Source: Mesorhizobium sp. Root157 (GTDB lineage: Bacteria; Pseudomonadota; Alphaproteobacteria; Rhizobiales; Rhizobiaceae). From it: DNA of 64,000 bases. Made by a program: the position numbers and the translations under genes. The notes under the pieces are model-generated. The model ran no database searches. It was given only the letters and a program-made list of their open reading frames with translations, and had not been told where the DNA came from. Shown piece after piece: positions 19,354 through 29,112 of the stretch; position 1 is the first letter of the stretch; each line of letters starts with the position of its first letter. The stretch covers positions 595,107 to 659,106 of the forward strand of contig NZ_LMGJ01000012.1 of NCBI RefSeq assembly GCF_001427385.1. Direction: 5' to 3'.

Positions 19354-20514
19354 ATGACCCCGTTTACTTTCAGCACAACTCCTTCCGTCGTTTTCGAGGC
19401 GGGAGCGTCCAGGCGCCTGGGCAAACTTGCCGGGCGCAAGCTTGGCGCCCGCGTCCTCGTCGTCACCGATCCGGGCCTGCGCAAGCTCGGCCTTTGCGAC
19501 AACGCCATCCGCTCACTGGAGGAGGAAGGCATTGCCGTGACCGTTTTCGACGCGGTCGAAGCCGATCCGTCCCTGGCGACGCTCAACAAGGCGGTGGAAG
19601 CCGGCCGCGCCGCTTCGATCAGCGGTGTCGTCGGGTTCGGCGGCGGCTCGTCGCTGGACGTCGCCAAGCTCACCGCCCTGCTGGTCGGCTCGGGCGAGGC
19701 GCTCAACGACGCATGGGGTGTTGCCAATGCCAAGGGGCCGCGCCTGCCGCTGGCGCTGGTGCCCACGACCGCCGGCACCGGCTCGGAAGTGACCCCGGTA
19801 TCGATCATCACTGTGGGCGAGGAGGAAAAGCGCGGTGTCTCGTCGCCGGTCATCCTGCCGGATATCGCTGTGCTCGATGCGGAACTGACGCTCGGCCTGC
19901 CGCCTGCGATCACCGCCGCCACAGGCGTCGACGCCATGGTGCATGCGATCGAGGCCTATGCCTCGATGAGCGCCAACAACAATCCGCTGTCGAAGATGCT
20001 GGCCCGCCAGGCGCTGCAACTGCTGGGCGCAAACATCGAAACCGCCGTCCACAACGGCAAGGATATCGCCGCGCGCGGCGCCATGCTGCTGGGTTCGATG
20101 CTGGCGGGGCAGGCCTTCGCCAATTCGCCGGTCGCTGCCGTGCATGCGCTGGCTTACCCGATCGGCGGCACCTTTCATGTGCCGCACGGCCTGTCCAATG
20201 CTCTGGTGCTGCCGCATGTGCTGCGCTTCAATGCACCGGAGGCGGCGCACCTTTATGCCGAGATCGCGACCGATGCCTTTCCCAAGCTCGATGGCGGCGA
20301 GGGCGTTCAGGGGCTCTGTGCGGCATTCATCGAGGAACTGGCGTCGCTGTCACAGCGGCTCGGCCTGCCGCCACGCCTGCGCGATGTCGGCATCGGCGAG
20401 GCGCATCTGGCCAAGATGGCCTTCGACGCCATGAAGCAGACCAGGCTTCTGGTCAACAATCCCCGCACACTCGGCGAGGCCGACGCGCTGGCGATCTACA
20501 AGGCGGCCTGGTGA
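19354..20514 (+). CDS. iron-containing alcohol dehydrogenase
   Basis: 386 residues, group III (iron-dependent) alcohol dehydrogenase family. The NAD-binding GGGSSLDVAK is near residue 95, the PTTAGTGSE block near 140, and the metal ligands lie in the conserved positions: an Asp in GVDAMVHAIEAY and His residues in that segment and in FHVPHGLSNALVLPHV. The second gene of a pair: a thioesterase begins only five bases after its stop, so the two are probably co-transcribed. Substrate not predictable; maleylacetate reductase-like or short-chain alcohols are options. Confidence 0.9.
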   Translation: MTPFTFSTTPSVVFEAGASRRLGKLAGRKLGARVLVVTDPGLRKLGLCDNAIRSLEEEGIAVTVFDAVEADPSLATLNKAVEAGRAASISGVVGFGGGSSLDVAKLTALLVGSGEALNDAWGVANAKGPRLPLALVPTTAGTGSEVTPVSIITVGEEEKRGVSSPVILPDIAVLDAELTLGLPPAITAATGVDAMVHAIEAYASMSANNNPLSKMLARQALQLLGANIETAVHNGKDIAARGAMLLGSMLAGQAFANSPVAAVHALAYPIGGTFHVPHGLSNALVLPHVLRFNAPEAAHLYAEIATDAFPKLDGGEGVQGLCAAFIEELASLSQRLGLPPRLRDVGIGEAHLAKMAFDAMKQTRLLVNNPRTLGEADALAIYKAAW

Positions 20515-20518
20515 AACG

Positions 20519-20953
20519 ATGAGCGAGCGCCCGGCACCGTCCACACGCGACGCCTACAAGGTGTTTCGCACCATTCCCACGCGCTGGCTCGACAACGATG
20601 TCTACGGCCATCTCAACAATTCGGTCCACTACACCTTGTTCGATACGAGCGTGAACTCTTGGCTGATCGAAAACGGCCTGCTCGACATTCATGGCGGCGA
20701 CCGTATCGGCTTGGTGGTTGAGACCGGCTGCCGCTATTTCGCGGAGATGGGCTATCCGGACACGATCACGTCCGGTCTGAGGGTGGCGAAGCTCGGCACG
20801 TCGTCGGTGCGCTACGAGATCGGCCTGTTTCGCAACGATGACGAGCGCGCGGCGGCCGAAGGCTTCTTCGTCCACGTCTATGTCGCGCGTCAGACGAAGC
20901 GTCCGAGCCCTATCGGCGAACAGCTTCGCGCCGCGCTGACGCAGATTGCCTAA
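20519..20953 (+). CDS. hotdog-fold acyl-CoA thioesterase (4HBT/YbgC-like)
   Basis: 144 residues. The catalytic-type motif RWLDNDVYGHLNNSVHYTLF near residue 22 has the Asp-x-Asn-x-H-x-N-N pattern of 4-hydroxybenzoyl-CoA thioesterases. Follows the alcohol dehydrogenase gene at once (five bases), suggesting a shared transcript and perhaps a shared pathway of alcohol/acyl-CoA turnover. Its last four bases overlap the convergent MFS gene end. Confidence 0.87.
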   Translation: MSERPAPSTRDAYKVFRTIPTRWLDNDVYGHLNNSVHYTLFDTSVNSWLIENGLLDIHGGDRIGLVVETGCRYFAEMGYPDTITSGLRVAKLGTSSVRYEIGLFRNDDERAAAEGFFVHVYVARQTKRPSPIGEQLRAALTQIA

Positions 20954-22146
20954 CCCTTGCTCACCTTGAAGATCATCCGCCCGACAGCCAGAACCATGTA
21001 GCCGCCGAAGAAGAACGCCAGCGACCAGCCGAAGCCGGAGGGACCCAGCAGGTCCATGCCGATGCCGATGGCCTGCGGCCCAAGCACCATGCCGATGCCG
21101 TAGCACAGGACGAAGGCGGCATTGGCCGAGGCAAGTTCGTGGCCGGACAATTGCGAGCCGAGATGGGCAAGGCCGACCGTGTAGAGCGCCGCCACCACGC
21201 CGCCCCACACGAACAGCAGCCCCGCCATCAGGTGCCAGTTCTGCGCGAACAGCGGCATGAAGACCGTGCCAAGCAGGCCGACGGTGGCGCAAATCAGCAA
21301 AATGTAGCGGCGATCCCTGACCCGGTCGCTGACCATGCCGATCGGAATCTGCAACAGCACGTTGCCCAGGCCGATCATCGTCAGTAGCAGTGCGGCATCG
21401 GCTTCCGAATAGCCGATCCGGCTGCCGTAGACCGGAAAGAGCGCGAAGCCGCCGGTTTCGACTGCGCCGAACACCAGCACGGCCGCCGTCGCGGTCGGCA
21501 CCAGCCAGATGTAGCGCAGGAAGCCGCTATGCTCCTCTTGCGGCGCGATGACGGGGCTTTCGTTGCGCGCCGCCAGAACCGGGATCGCCGCCAGCGTCAC
21601 GAAAACGATGGTGACGCCAAACGGCAGGAACCCGCCGCTGCCAAGATGGGCGAACAGCCATGGCCCGGCGGCAAAGCCGAGCGACAAGACGGTCGCATAG
21701 ATGCCGAGAACCAGGCCGCGCCTTTGCGGCGGCGCCGACGTGCTGATCCAGAATTCGGACAGGATGAACAGGATAGTCAGCGCCAGATGCAGCATCGCGC
21801 GAAGCGGAAACCACATCCAGAAAGCCGGGGCGAAATAAAAGCCGACGAAGGCGAGCGCTCCCAGCGCGATCATGGCCAGCATCGTCCAGGCAACCCCGAA
21901 GCGCGTCGCCAGCGGCGTGGCAAAAGGGGCTGCGGCAATGGAAGCGATGCCGGCAACCGCCGTGTTGAGGCCGATCATCGAGGCCGAATGGCCGCGAGCC
22001 TCGAGGATCACGCTGAGCAGCGGCATGCCGAGGCCGATGGCGATGCCCACCACACTGATCGAGGAAATGGCTGCGATCATCGGCAGCCAGTGAACGCGTT
22101 CCTCGGCCTGCGTCTCGATACCAGCCGTCATGCGAGAGGCGTCCAT
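20950..22146 (-). CDS. MFS transporter
   Basis: About 398 residues with twelve hydrophobic segments in two halves. Short loop motifs between helices 2 and 3 (ATPLATRFG) and 8 and 9 (GMVSDRVRDRRY) match the major facilitator A-motif. Closest in feel to the YcaD/TetA-like sugar-phosphate and drug exporter groups, but substrate is not predictable. Either ATG 22146 or ATG 22131 may be the start. Convergent with the thioesterase gene. Confidence 0.86.
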   Translation of the reverse strand: MDASRMTAGIETQAEERVHWLPMIAAISSISVVGIAIGLGMPLLSVILEARGHSASMIGLNTAVAGIASIAAAPFATPLATRFGVAWTMLAMIALGALAFVGFYFAPAFWMWFPLRAMLHLALTILFILSEFWISTSAPPQRRGLVLGIYATVLSLGFAAGPWLFAHLGSGGFLPFGVTIVFVTLAAIPVLAARNESPVIAPQEEHSGFLRYIWLVPTATAAVLVFGAVETGGFALFPVYGSRIGYSEADAALLLTMIGLGNVLLQIPIGMVSDRVRDRRYILLICATVGLLGTVFMPLFAQNWHLMAGLLFVWGGVVAALYTVGLAHLGSQLSGHELASANAAFVLCYGIGMVLGPQAIGIGMDLLGPSGFGWSLAFFFGGYMVLAVGRMIFKVSKG

Positions 22147-22293
22147 TGGCGATGAGAGCGGCTAACCGGTTGATTCTTGGCCGCTATCGAGAGTCGAAGC
22201 GGAAACGATAGCTGATCTGCCTCGAGGGGGCGACCGGCAGGATATAGAGGTGTGTTGTGAACCGCCAAGACGACAAATCCGTTTTGCGAGGAT

Positions 22294-22986
22294 CTAAAGA
22301 AGATCGCGAATGAAGCGGTTGTGCAGCATGCGGTAGAACGGAACCGCTCCACCGGGCTGCAACGAGGGGTCGTCGGCAAGGCGCTTTTCCACTTCACCCA
22401 ATATGGTGCGGGTGATGGTCGGAACGTCCGTTTCCCTGGCTTCGGCAAGCGGCAGCCAGACAAGTTCCTGAAGCTCGTTGGTCGGCCCGCCGCCTGGCAG
22501 TTCCACAGCCACGTCGCTGCGCCAGGCGGCAAGGAAGCGTGTGTCGAAGCGCCGGACGCGTCCAGGCGGCGTGATCGCGCGGGCCACGAAACGCACGCCT
22601 TCGAGCGAGGGCTGCACGCTGTGGTCGGCAAAGCCCTGCCAGTCATGCTTGCGCGTCGAGAAGGGGCCCTTGTTGCCGATCAGCAGCCCCGCTTCCTCAT
22701 AGGTCTCGCGGATGGCTGAAAGCGCGATGGCCCTTGCCCGCACAGCACTGGTGCGGCCCGCTCCTGCCGTCAGCTTGGTTTCTTCTGCGGGGTGGAGGTT
22801 GGAGACGACCTCGATGCGGCTGTCGGCCGGGTCGGTGCGGCCACCGGGAAAGACGAACTTCCCGGGCATGAAGGCGTGCCTGGCATGACGGCGGCCCATC
22901 AGCACCAGGATGTCGCTGCCCTGGCGGTCGAGCAGGAGCAGCGTCGCCGCGTCGCGCGGGCGCAAGGGAGCGGCCTTGACGTCCAT
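22294..22986 (-). CDS. NUDIX hydrolase
   Basis: About 230 residues. The NUDIX box is split by a long insert: G-G-R in FPGGRTDPADS is followed some 45 residues later by RETYEEAGLLIG, which supplies the R-E-x-x-E-E-x-G core. This layout is seen in the NUDT7/NUDT19-like coenzyme A pyrophosphatase branch, so a nucleotide diphosphate linked to an acyl or CoA group may be the substrate. I start at ATG 22986; the open frame to 23130 runs through repeat DNA at 23030-23105. Confidence 0.85.
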   Translation of the reverse strand: MDVKAAPLRPRDAATLLLLDRQGSDILVLMGRRHARHAFMPGKFVFPGGRTDPADSRIEVVSNLHPAEETKLTAGAGRTSAVRARAIALSAIRETYEEAGLLIGNKGPFSTRKHDWQGFADHSVQPSLEGVRFVARAITPPGRVRRFDTRFLAAWRSDVAVELPGGGPTNELQELVWLPLAEARETDVPTITRTILGEVEKRLADDPSLQPGGAVPFYRMLHNRFIRDLL

Positions 22987-23029
22987 TTCGGCGCTTTCGA
23001 CCTTGTCGACTTCCGCTCTTGTCAATCCA

Positions 23030-23105
23030 TGCATGTGTTCGACCCAACGCACGTCGCTAGAAAGAGGTGGCCGGTTTCGGGGCCGCGACATGTGTAAAAA
23101 CAGAA
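23030..23105. repeat. intergenic palindromic repeat, related to 7796-7902
   Basis: Contains gaaagaggtggccggtttcg and gacatgt, closely matching the stem and loop of the repeat at 7796-7845 (gaaagtgggagccggtttcg, gacatgc). Lies just upstream of the NUDIX gene. Confidence 0.6.
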
Positions 23106-23169
23106 ACGTATGCCGAAACTGGCCCGGCATGAAAGAGGCGATCGGCAGTGCACCGTTGCGCCGGCTTTT

Positions 23170-23607
23170 CTAAAGCTCCGGGTGAGCTTCCAGATGATCG
23201 ACCTCGCCGCCGAAGCCGTGCATATAGTTCGCCCATTGCAGGCCGATGACGGCGCCCTTGATCGGCTGCAAGAGCCCGAGCGCCATGATCAGCGTCAGCG
23301 GGACCCAGACGCCGAGGTGCTGCCACGTCGACCAGGCCGAGGTCATCTCCACCGCCAGGAAGCCGCCCAGCACGACGTGCCCGACGATGACGATCACCAG
23401 ATAGGCGGGAAGATCGTCGGCGCGGTGATGGTAAAGGTCCTCGCCGCAGACGGCGCATTTGTCGACCGATTTGACGAAGGCGCGAAACAGCTTGCCCTCG
23501 CCGCAATGCGGACAACGTCCCAGCATTCCGCGCTTCATCGCCGTCCACAACGGCCGCGCTTCCCTGCCGGATTGGTGCTCGCCACCGAAAACCTGTTGTT
23601 CCATCAT
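23170..23607 (-). CDS. DUF983 membrane protein with zinc ribbon
   Basis: 145 residues. N-terminal zinc-ribbon-like CPHCGEGKLF ... CAVCGEDL (four cysteines near residues 32-57), then two hydrophobic segments (about 68-90 and 100-120). Function of DUF983 is unknown; it is a conserved alphaproteobacterial neighbour of RNase R. Its ATG overlaps the rnr stop (ATGA), so translation is likely coupled to rnr. Confidence 0.88.
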   Translation of the reverse strand: MMEQQVFGGEHQSGREARPLWTAMKRGMLGRCPHCGEGKLFRAFVKSVDKCAVCGEDLYHHRADDLPAYLVIVIVGHVVLGGFLAVEMTSAWSTWQHLGVWVPLTLIMALGLLQPIKGAVIGLQWANYMHGFGGEVDHLEAHPEL

Positions 23608-25910
23608 CGTCTCCTGCCGCGCGGGCCCGGTCGATTCTGCGAGGCGCGGGCACGGCCCTTCGCCTTGTGGAACGATCGTTTCGATCCCGGCAGCGGCTTC
23701 GGTTCGCTCAGCATCTCGAAGCGCATGGCGCCTGCCAGAGGAGCCACTTCCACGAGACGAACCTCGACGCGGTCCGCAAGCTGATAGCCTTTTCCGCTGC
23801 GCTCTCCGAAAAGCGATCGCGCCGTTTCGTCGTAGATATAGTAATCGCCACCCAAGGACGACACCGGAATAAAGCCATCTGCGCCGTACTGCGGCAATTG
23901 GACAAATAGTCCCGCCTTGGTCACGCCTGAAATGCGGGCGTCGAAGCGGTCATCGATGCGCTCGGCGAGATAGGCGGCGATCAGCCGGTCGACCGTGTCG
24001 CGCTCCGCCGCCATGGCGCGGCGTTCGGAAGCCGAGATCAGCGCCGAGATTTCTTCCAGCCGCGCCTCTTCCTCGCGGGTAAGCCCGCCTTCGCCAAGGC
24101 CAAGCGCTGCAATCAGCGCCCGGTGCACGGTGAGATCGGCATAGCGCCGGATCGGCGAGGTGAAATGCGCGTAGCGCTTCAGGTTGAGGCCGAAATGGCC
24201 GATATTGGCCGGTGAATACTCGGCCTGGCTCTGCGAGCGCAGCACCACCTCGTTGACCAGCGCCTCGTTGTCGGCGCCGCGCACGCGCTCCAGAATGCCG
24301 TTGAACTGCGAAGGCCGCAACTGCGCGCCGCGCGCCAGCGACAGGCTGAGCGTCTGCAGGAATTCGCGCAGCGATTCCTGCTTGGCCAGCGACGGCGCGT
24401 CGTGGATGCGGTAGATCAGCGGCTGCTTCTTGTTTTCCAGCGTCTCGGCTGCGGCCACATTGGCCTGGATCATGAACTCTTCGATCAGCTTGTGCGCATC
24501 AAGCCGCTCCGGCACCACGACCTTGTCCACCGTGCCGTCTTCCTTGAGCAGGATCTTGCGTTCGGGCAGGTCGAGTTCCAGCGGCTCACGGGAATTGCGG
24601 CCGCGCTTGAGCACGCCGTAGGCTTCCCACAACGGCTTCAGCACCGTTTCGAGGAGTGGATTGGTCTTGTCGTCTTGTACGCCGTCGATGGCCGCCTGCG
24701 CCTGCGGATAGGCAAGCTTGGCAGCCGACTTCATCATGATGCGGTGGAAGGAATGCCTGACCTTTCTGCCATCCGCTGAAAAAATCATGCGCACGGCGAT
24801 CGCCGGCTTGTCCTCGCCTTCGCGCAGCGAGCACAGATTGTTGGAGATGCGCTCCGGCAGCATCGGCACGACGCGGTCGGGGAAATAGACCGAATTGCCG
24901 CGTTTCAGCGCCTCGCGGTCGAGTGCCGAGCCCGACCGGACATAGGCCGATACGTCGGCGATGGCGACCGTGACGACAACGCCGCCGACATTGTTGTCGT
25001 CGGTATCCGGCTCGGCGAACACAGCGTCGTCATGGTCTTTGGCGTCGGCCGGGTCGATGGTGATCAAAGGCAGGTCGCGCCAGTCTTCGCGCTTGCCGAG
25101 CGCGACCGGCTTCAGCGCTTCTGCTTCGTCCAGCACGTCCTGCGGGAAGATGTGAGGAATATCGTGGGCATGGATGGCGATCATCGAGACCGCCTTTTCG
25201 CTGGTCAGCGAACCAAGCACCGAGATCACCTTGGCGCGCGGCAGGCCGTAGCGGTTGGCGCGCGCCGGCTCGACCTCGACAAGGTCGCCGTTCTTGGCGC
25301 CGTTCCGGAATTCCTCGTCGACGATCAGTTCCGGTTGCCGCCGCTCGACCGGCTCGATGCGGAAGCTGCCGTCGGAGAGCACGCGAAACACGCCGAGCAC
25401 GGCGTCGTTGCGCTTCTCGAATATCTTCATCACCCGCGCCGTATAGGCGGGACCGGACGGATCGTCGGCAGGGAAGGTCTTGGCCAGAACGCGGTCGCCG
25501 ATGCCGGGCGCAACGCCGCCGCGCGAGACGCGGATCGCCACCACAGGCGGGGTGCCGTTGCCGGAAAACTCCGTCGGATGGGCCAGAAGCACGCCGTCGC
25601 CGTCGCGGCCGAATATGTCGAGCACCGCCACATGCGGCACGGCCCCGGCGCGTGACAGGCGCTTGCGTTCCTTGGTCAGCAGGCCTTCGTCGGCCAGGTC
25701 GCGCAGCAGGTCCTTCAGCCAGATGCGGTCGTCGCCGCGCAGCGAAAACGCCTTGGCGATGTCGCGCTTGCCGGTCCTGTCCGGGTTTTCCGCGATGTAG
25801 CGCAGGATTTCGTCGCGTGAAGGCCGGTAGGTGTCCTTGCCGCCCGTCTTGGGGCGGGTATCGGCTGCGCGCGGATCGCCATGGCTTCGTCCCGAGATCC
25901 TGCGCGCCAC
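23604..25910 (-). CDS. rnr: ribonuclease R
   Basis: 768 residues, a 3'-5' exoribonuclease that degrades structured RNA. N-terminal helix-turn-helix and cold-shock domains, then the RNB catalytic domain with the metal-binding TIDPADAKDHDDAVFAE near residue 285, then an S1 domain (ISGVTKAGLFVQLPQYGADGFIPVSSL) and a basic tail. Six bases downstream of topA and overlapping the DUF983 gene, so topA-rnr-DUF983 is probably one transcript. Confidence 0.96.
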   Translation of the reverse strand: MARRISGRSHGDPRAADTRPKTGGKDTYRPSRDEILRYIAENPDRTGKRDIAKAFSLRGDDRIWLKDLLRDLADEGLLTKERKRLSRAGAVPHVAVLDIFGRDGDGVLLAHPTEFSGNGTPPVVAIRVSRGGVAPGIGDRVLAKTFPADDPSGPAYTARVMKIFEKRNDAVLGVFRVLSDGSFRIEPVERRQPELIVDEEFRNGAKNGDLVEVEPARANRYGLPRAKVISVLGSLTSEKAVSMIAIHAHDIPHIFPQDVLDEAEALKPVALGKREDWRDLPLITIDPADAKDHDDAVFAEPDTDDNNVGGVVVTVAIADVSAYVRSGSALDREALKRGNSVYFPDRVVPMLPERISNNLCSLREGEDKPAIAVRMIFSADGRKVRHSFHRIMMKSAAKLAYPQAQAAIDGVQDDKTNPLLETVLKPLWEAYGVLKRGRNSREPLELDLPERKILLKEDGTVDKVVVPERLDAHKLIEEFMIQANVAAAETLENKKQPLIYRIHDAPSLAKQESLREFLQTLSLSLARGAQLRPSQFNGILERVRGADNEALVNEVVLRSQSQAEYSPANIGHFGLNLKRYAHFTSPIRRYADLTVHRALIAALGLGEGGLTREEEARLEEISALISASERRAMAAERDTVDRLIAAYLAERIDDRFDARISGVTKAGLFVQLPQYGADGFIPVSSLGGDYYIYDETARSLFGERSGKGYQLADRVEVRLVEVAPLAGAMRFEMLSEPKPLPGSKRSFHKAKGRARASQNRPGPRGRRR

Positions 25911-25915
25911 GCCGG

Positions 25916-28552
25916 CTAGTCCTTCTTCTTCGATGCCGGCTTTTTCGCCGCGGGCTTCTTGGCGGCTGCCTTCTTGGCCGTAGGCTTGCCGGCTGCCGCT
26001 GCCTTACGGAACGGCTTCTTGCCGCCGCCGCCCTTGGCTTCCTTCTCGGCGATGAGCACGAGAGCCTCTTCCAGGCTGACGGATTGCGGGTCCTTGCCCT
26101 TCGGCAATGTGGCATTGACCTTGCCGAAATTGACATAAGGCCCGTACTTGCCGTCGCGAACGACGATCTTGCCGCCGCCGTCCGGGTGGTCGCCGAGTTC
26201 CTTCAGCGCTGCCGGGGTGCCGCCATTGCGGCCGCCTTTGCCCTTGGACTGCTTTTCCGCGATCACCGTCACGGCGCGGTTGAGGCCGATCGAGAATACA
26301 TCCTCGATCGTCTCCAGATTGGCGTAGGTTCCGTCATGCAACACGAACGGCCCATAGCGGCCAAGCCCCGCAGAAATCATCTTGGCCGTTTCCGGATGCT
26401 GGCCAACGTCGCGCGGCAATGAAAGCAAGGCGAGTGCCTTTTCGTGATCGATCGAGTCGGCGCTCCAGCCCTTGGGCAGGCTCGACCGCTTGGCTTCCTT
26501 GCCGTCGCCGCGCTGCACATAGGGGCCGAACCGGCCGGAGCGCAGGGTGATTTCCTCGGCGGTGTAAGGGTCCTTGCCCAAAATCTTGGTGCCGTCCTCG
26601 CCGGCCCCGTTTTCGCCGTTGCCATTCTCCGCATCGCCGAGCTGGCGCGTATAGCCGCATTCGGGGTAGTTCGAGCAGCCGACGAAAGCGCCGTATTTGC
26701 CAAGCTTCAGCGACAGGTTGCCGGACCCGCATTTCGGGCAGATGCGCGGGTTGGAGCCGTCTTCCCGTTCCGGGAACACCAGCGGTGCCAACGCCTCGTT
26801 CAGCGCATCGAGCACGTCGGTGACGCGCAGTTCCTTGGTGTTGTCGACGGCGCTGGAAAAATCCTTCCAGAAGTCGCGCAATACGTCTTTCCAGGCGAGC
26901 TTGCCGTCGGAAATCTCGTCGAGTTTCTCTTCCAGTCCGGCCGTGAAGTCATATTCGACGTAGCGTTCGAAGAAGTTTTCGAGGAAGGCCGTCACCAGCC
27001 GCCCCTTGGCGTCGGGCACCAGCCGGCGCTTGTCGATGGTAACGTACTGGCGGTCTTCCAGCGTCTTCAGCGTCGAGGCATACGTGGAGGGGCGGCCGAT
27101 GCCGAGTTCTTCGAGCTTCTTGATCAGCGAAGCTTCGGAATAGCGCGGTGGTGGCTCCGTGGTGTGCTGCGTGGCGTTGATCGCCTCACGCGCCATCTGC
27201 TCGCCGGACCGGATTTCCGGCAGGCGGCGGTTTTCCTCGTCTTCGGAATCTTCTTCCTTCTGGTCGGTATAAGCGGCGATGAAGCCGTCGAAGCGGACAA
27301 CCGAGCCCACGGCGCGCAGGTTGGCGGTGCGCGCGCCGTTCACGGCCTCGATCTCGACCGTGGTGCGCTCGATCTCGGCCGGGTTCATCTGGCTGGCGAT
27401 GGCGCGCTTCCAGACCAGTTCGTAGAGCCTTGCCTGGTCGGCATCGAGATATTGCCTGACGGAAGCCGGCGTGCGGAAGAAGTCCGTCGGCCGGATCGCC
27501 TCGTGCGCTTCCTGGGCGTTCTTCGCCTTGGTGGTGTAGTAGCGCGGCTTTTCCGGCAGGTATTTGTCGCCGAATTCCTTGCCGATGGCGGCGCGGGCGG
27601 CAGAAATCGCCTCAGGCGCCATCTGCACGCCGTCGGTTCGCATATAAGTGATGAGACCGGCGGTCTCGCCGCCGATGTCCATGCCTTCGTAGAGCTTCTG
27701 CGCCACCTGCATGGTGCGGTTGGCCGAAAAGCCGAGGCGCGACGATGCCGCCTGCTGCAAGGTCGACGTGGTGAAGGGCGGGCCGGGATTGCGCCGGGTC
27801 GGCTTGGCTTCGACGGAAACCGCCTTGAAGGTCGCGCCCTCCAGCATCGTCTTGATGCCGTCGGCCTGGTCCTTGTTCTTGATGTCGAGCTTTTGCAGCT
27901 TCTTGCCCTCATAGGCAGTCAGCCGGGCCTCGAAATTTTCCTTGCGCGGCGTGCCGAGGATGGCGGCGATGTTCCAATACTCTTCGCGCACGAAGCGCTC
28001 GATTTCCGATTCGCGTTCGCAAACGAGGCGTAGCGCGACTGACTGCACGCGGCCGGCAGAGCGGGCACCGGGCAATTTGCGCCACAAAACCGGCGACAGC
28101 GTAAAGCCGACCAGGTAATCGAGCGCCCGGCGCGCCAGATAGGCGTCGACCAGCGGCACATCGATCTGGCGCGGATTGGCCATGGCATCGAGCACCGACT
28201 GCTTGGTGATGGCGTTGAAGACGACGCGGCTGACCGGCTTGTCCTTCAGTACGCGTTTTTGCTTCAAAACCTCGAGAACGTGCCAGGAAATCGCCTCGCC
28301 TTCGCGATCCGGGTCGGTGGCGAGGATCAGGCCGTCGGCATCCTTGACCGCCTTGGCGATATCGGCAAGCCGCTTGCCCGAGGCGGTGTCGACCGACCAG
28401 GACATGGAAAAGTCGTCATCGGGCCTGACCGAGCCGTCCTTGGCGGGCAGGTCGCGGACATGGCCGAACGAGGCCAGAACCTTGTAGTTCCGTCCGAGAT
28501 ATTTGTTGATTGTTTTCGCTTTGGCCGGCGATTCGACGACGACGACGTCCAT
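25916..28552 (-). CDS. topA: DNA topoisomerase I
   Basis: 878 residues, relaxes negative supercoils. Toprim domain at the start (MDVVVVESPAKAKTI; acidic triad in ATDPDREGEAISWH), active-site Tyr in LITYMRTDG near residue 310, one clear C4 zinc ribbon (CPKCGSGNLS ... CSNYPECGY) and several Topo_C-Rpt segments with the LGRYGPFVLH / GKYGPYVNFG pattern. A Lys/Ala-rich tail of about 35 residues ends it. ATG at 28552 is chosen because the Toprim domain begins there with AGGCAG upstream; a longer open frame to 28711 has no support. Confidence 0.96.
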   Translation of the reverse strand: MDVVVVESPAKAKTINKYLGRNYKVLASFGHVRDLPAKDGSVRPDDDFSMSWSVDTASGKRLADIAKAVKDADGLILATDPDREGEAISWHVLEVLKQKRVLKDKPVSRVVFNAITKQSVLDAMANPRQIDVPLVDAYLARRALDYLVGFTLSPVLWRKLPGARSAGRVQSVALRLVCERESEIERFVREEYWNIAAILGTPRKENFEARLTAYEGKKLQKLDIKNKDQADGIKTMLEGATFKAVSVEAKPTRRNPGPPFTTSTLQQAASSRLGFSANRTMQVAQKLYEGMDIGGETAGLITYMRTDGVQMAPEAISAARAAIGKEFGDKYLPEKPRYYTTKAKNAQEAHEAIRPTDFFRTPASVRQYLDADQARLYELVWKRAIASQMNPAEIERTTVEIEAVNGARTANLRAVGSVVRFDGFIAAYTDQKEEDSEDEENRRLPEIRSGEQMAREAINATQHTTEPPPRYSEASLIKKLEELGIGRPSTYASTLKTLEDRQYVTIDKRRLVPDAKGRLVTAFLENFFERYVEYDFTAGLEEKLDEISDGKLAWKDVLRDFWKDFSSAVDNTKELRVTDVLDALNEALAPLVFPEREDGSNPRICPKCGSGNLSLKLGKYGAFVGCSNYPECGYTRQLGDAENGNGENGAGEDGTKILGKDPYTAEEITLRSGRFGPYVQRGDGKEAKRSSLPKGWSADSIDHEKALALLSLPRDVGQHPETAKMISAGLGRYGPFVLHDGTYANLETIEDVFSIGLNRAVTVIAEKQSKGKGGRNGGTPAALKELGDHPDGGGKIVVRDGKYGPYVNFGKVNATLPKGKDPQSVSLEEALVLIAEKEAKGGGGKKPFRKAAAAGKPTAKKAAAKKPAAKKPASKKKD

Positions 28553-28827
28553 TTCTGCCTGTTCTTTTCGGGTGTAGCGGCTGAAAATGCAGCCATGCCA
28601 ACATTTTTTGAGATCGTTCGTCAAATGGCCGTGCTTTTCCATCCGGTCAAGGGTCATCCCTGAATTTGGCCCATATACAACCAAAGATTGCATAAAAAGA
28701 AACGTTTGCAATTTTAGATAAGCGATCTAGACTTCCGGCTCACTCGAAAGGTGCAAATCACTCTCGGGTCGATTGAGGTGAATTCGGTCGCGCGGTGACG
28801 CCGAACGACCGGGCAGGGGCTATTTCG

Positions 28828-29028
28828 ATGCGGCACACCTACACCAGACGGCGCACGGAGACGCTTGATTATATGCAGTCGATGCTTGGCCAGTTGCGCA
28901 CCATGGCCGAAGCCGAGCGTTGCGACATGCTCGCTTACCTGATCGAGATGGCCTATGTCGAAGCAAGCGACATCATCCGCGGCGAGCGCCCCGCTCGGGT
29001 CCAGGATGGCCGCAAGGGCGTTGCGTAG
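28828..29028 (+). CDS. small conserved hypothetical protein
   Basis: 66 residues starting MRHTYTRRRTETLDYMQSML. Predicted helical, charged, no membrane segment or signal peptide; the block LGQLRTMAEAERCDMLAYLI looks like a conserved helix pair. I recognise it only as a short rhizobial hypothetical protein. ATG 28828 with GGCAGGGG upstream is preferred over GTG 28795. It is divergent from topA across about 275 bases with no other clear content. Confidence 0.6.
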   Translation: MRHTYTRRRTETLDYMQSMLGQLRTMAEAERCDMLAYLIEMAYVEASDIIRGERPARVQDGRKGVA

Positions 29029-29112
29029 GGTCAGGACCTATTAATTTTGCAGGCCTTGGCAGTGAAACGGCGCTGGCCACGTGAGCGGCCAGCGCCGGAA
29101 TCAAGGTCGATC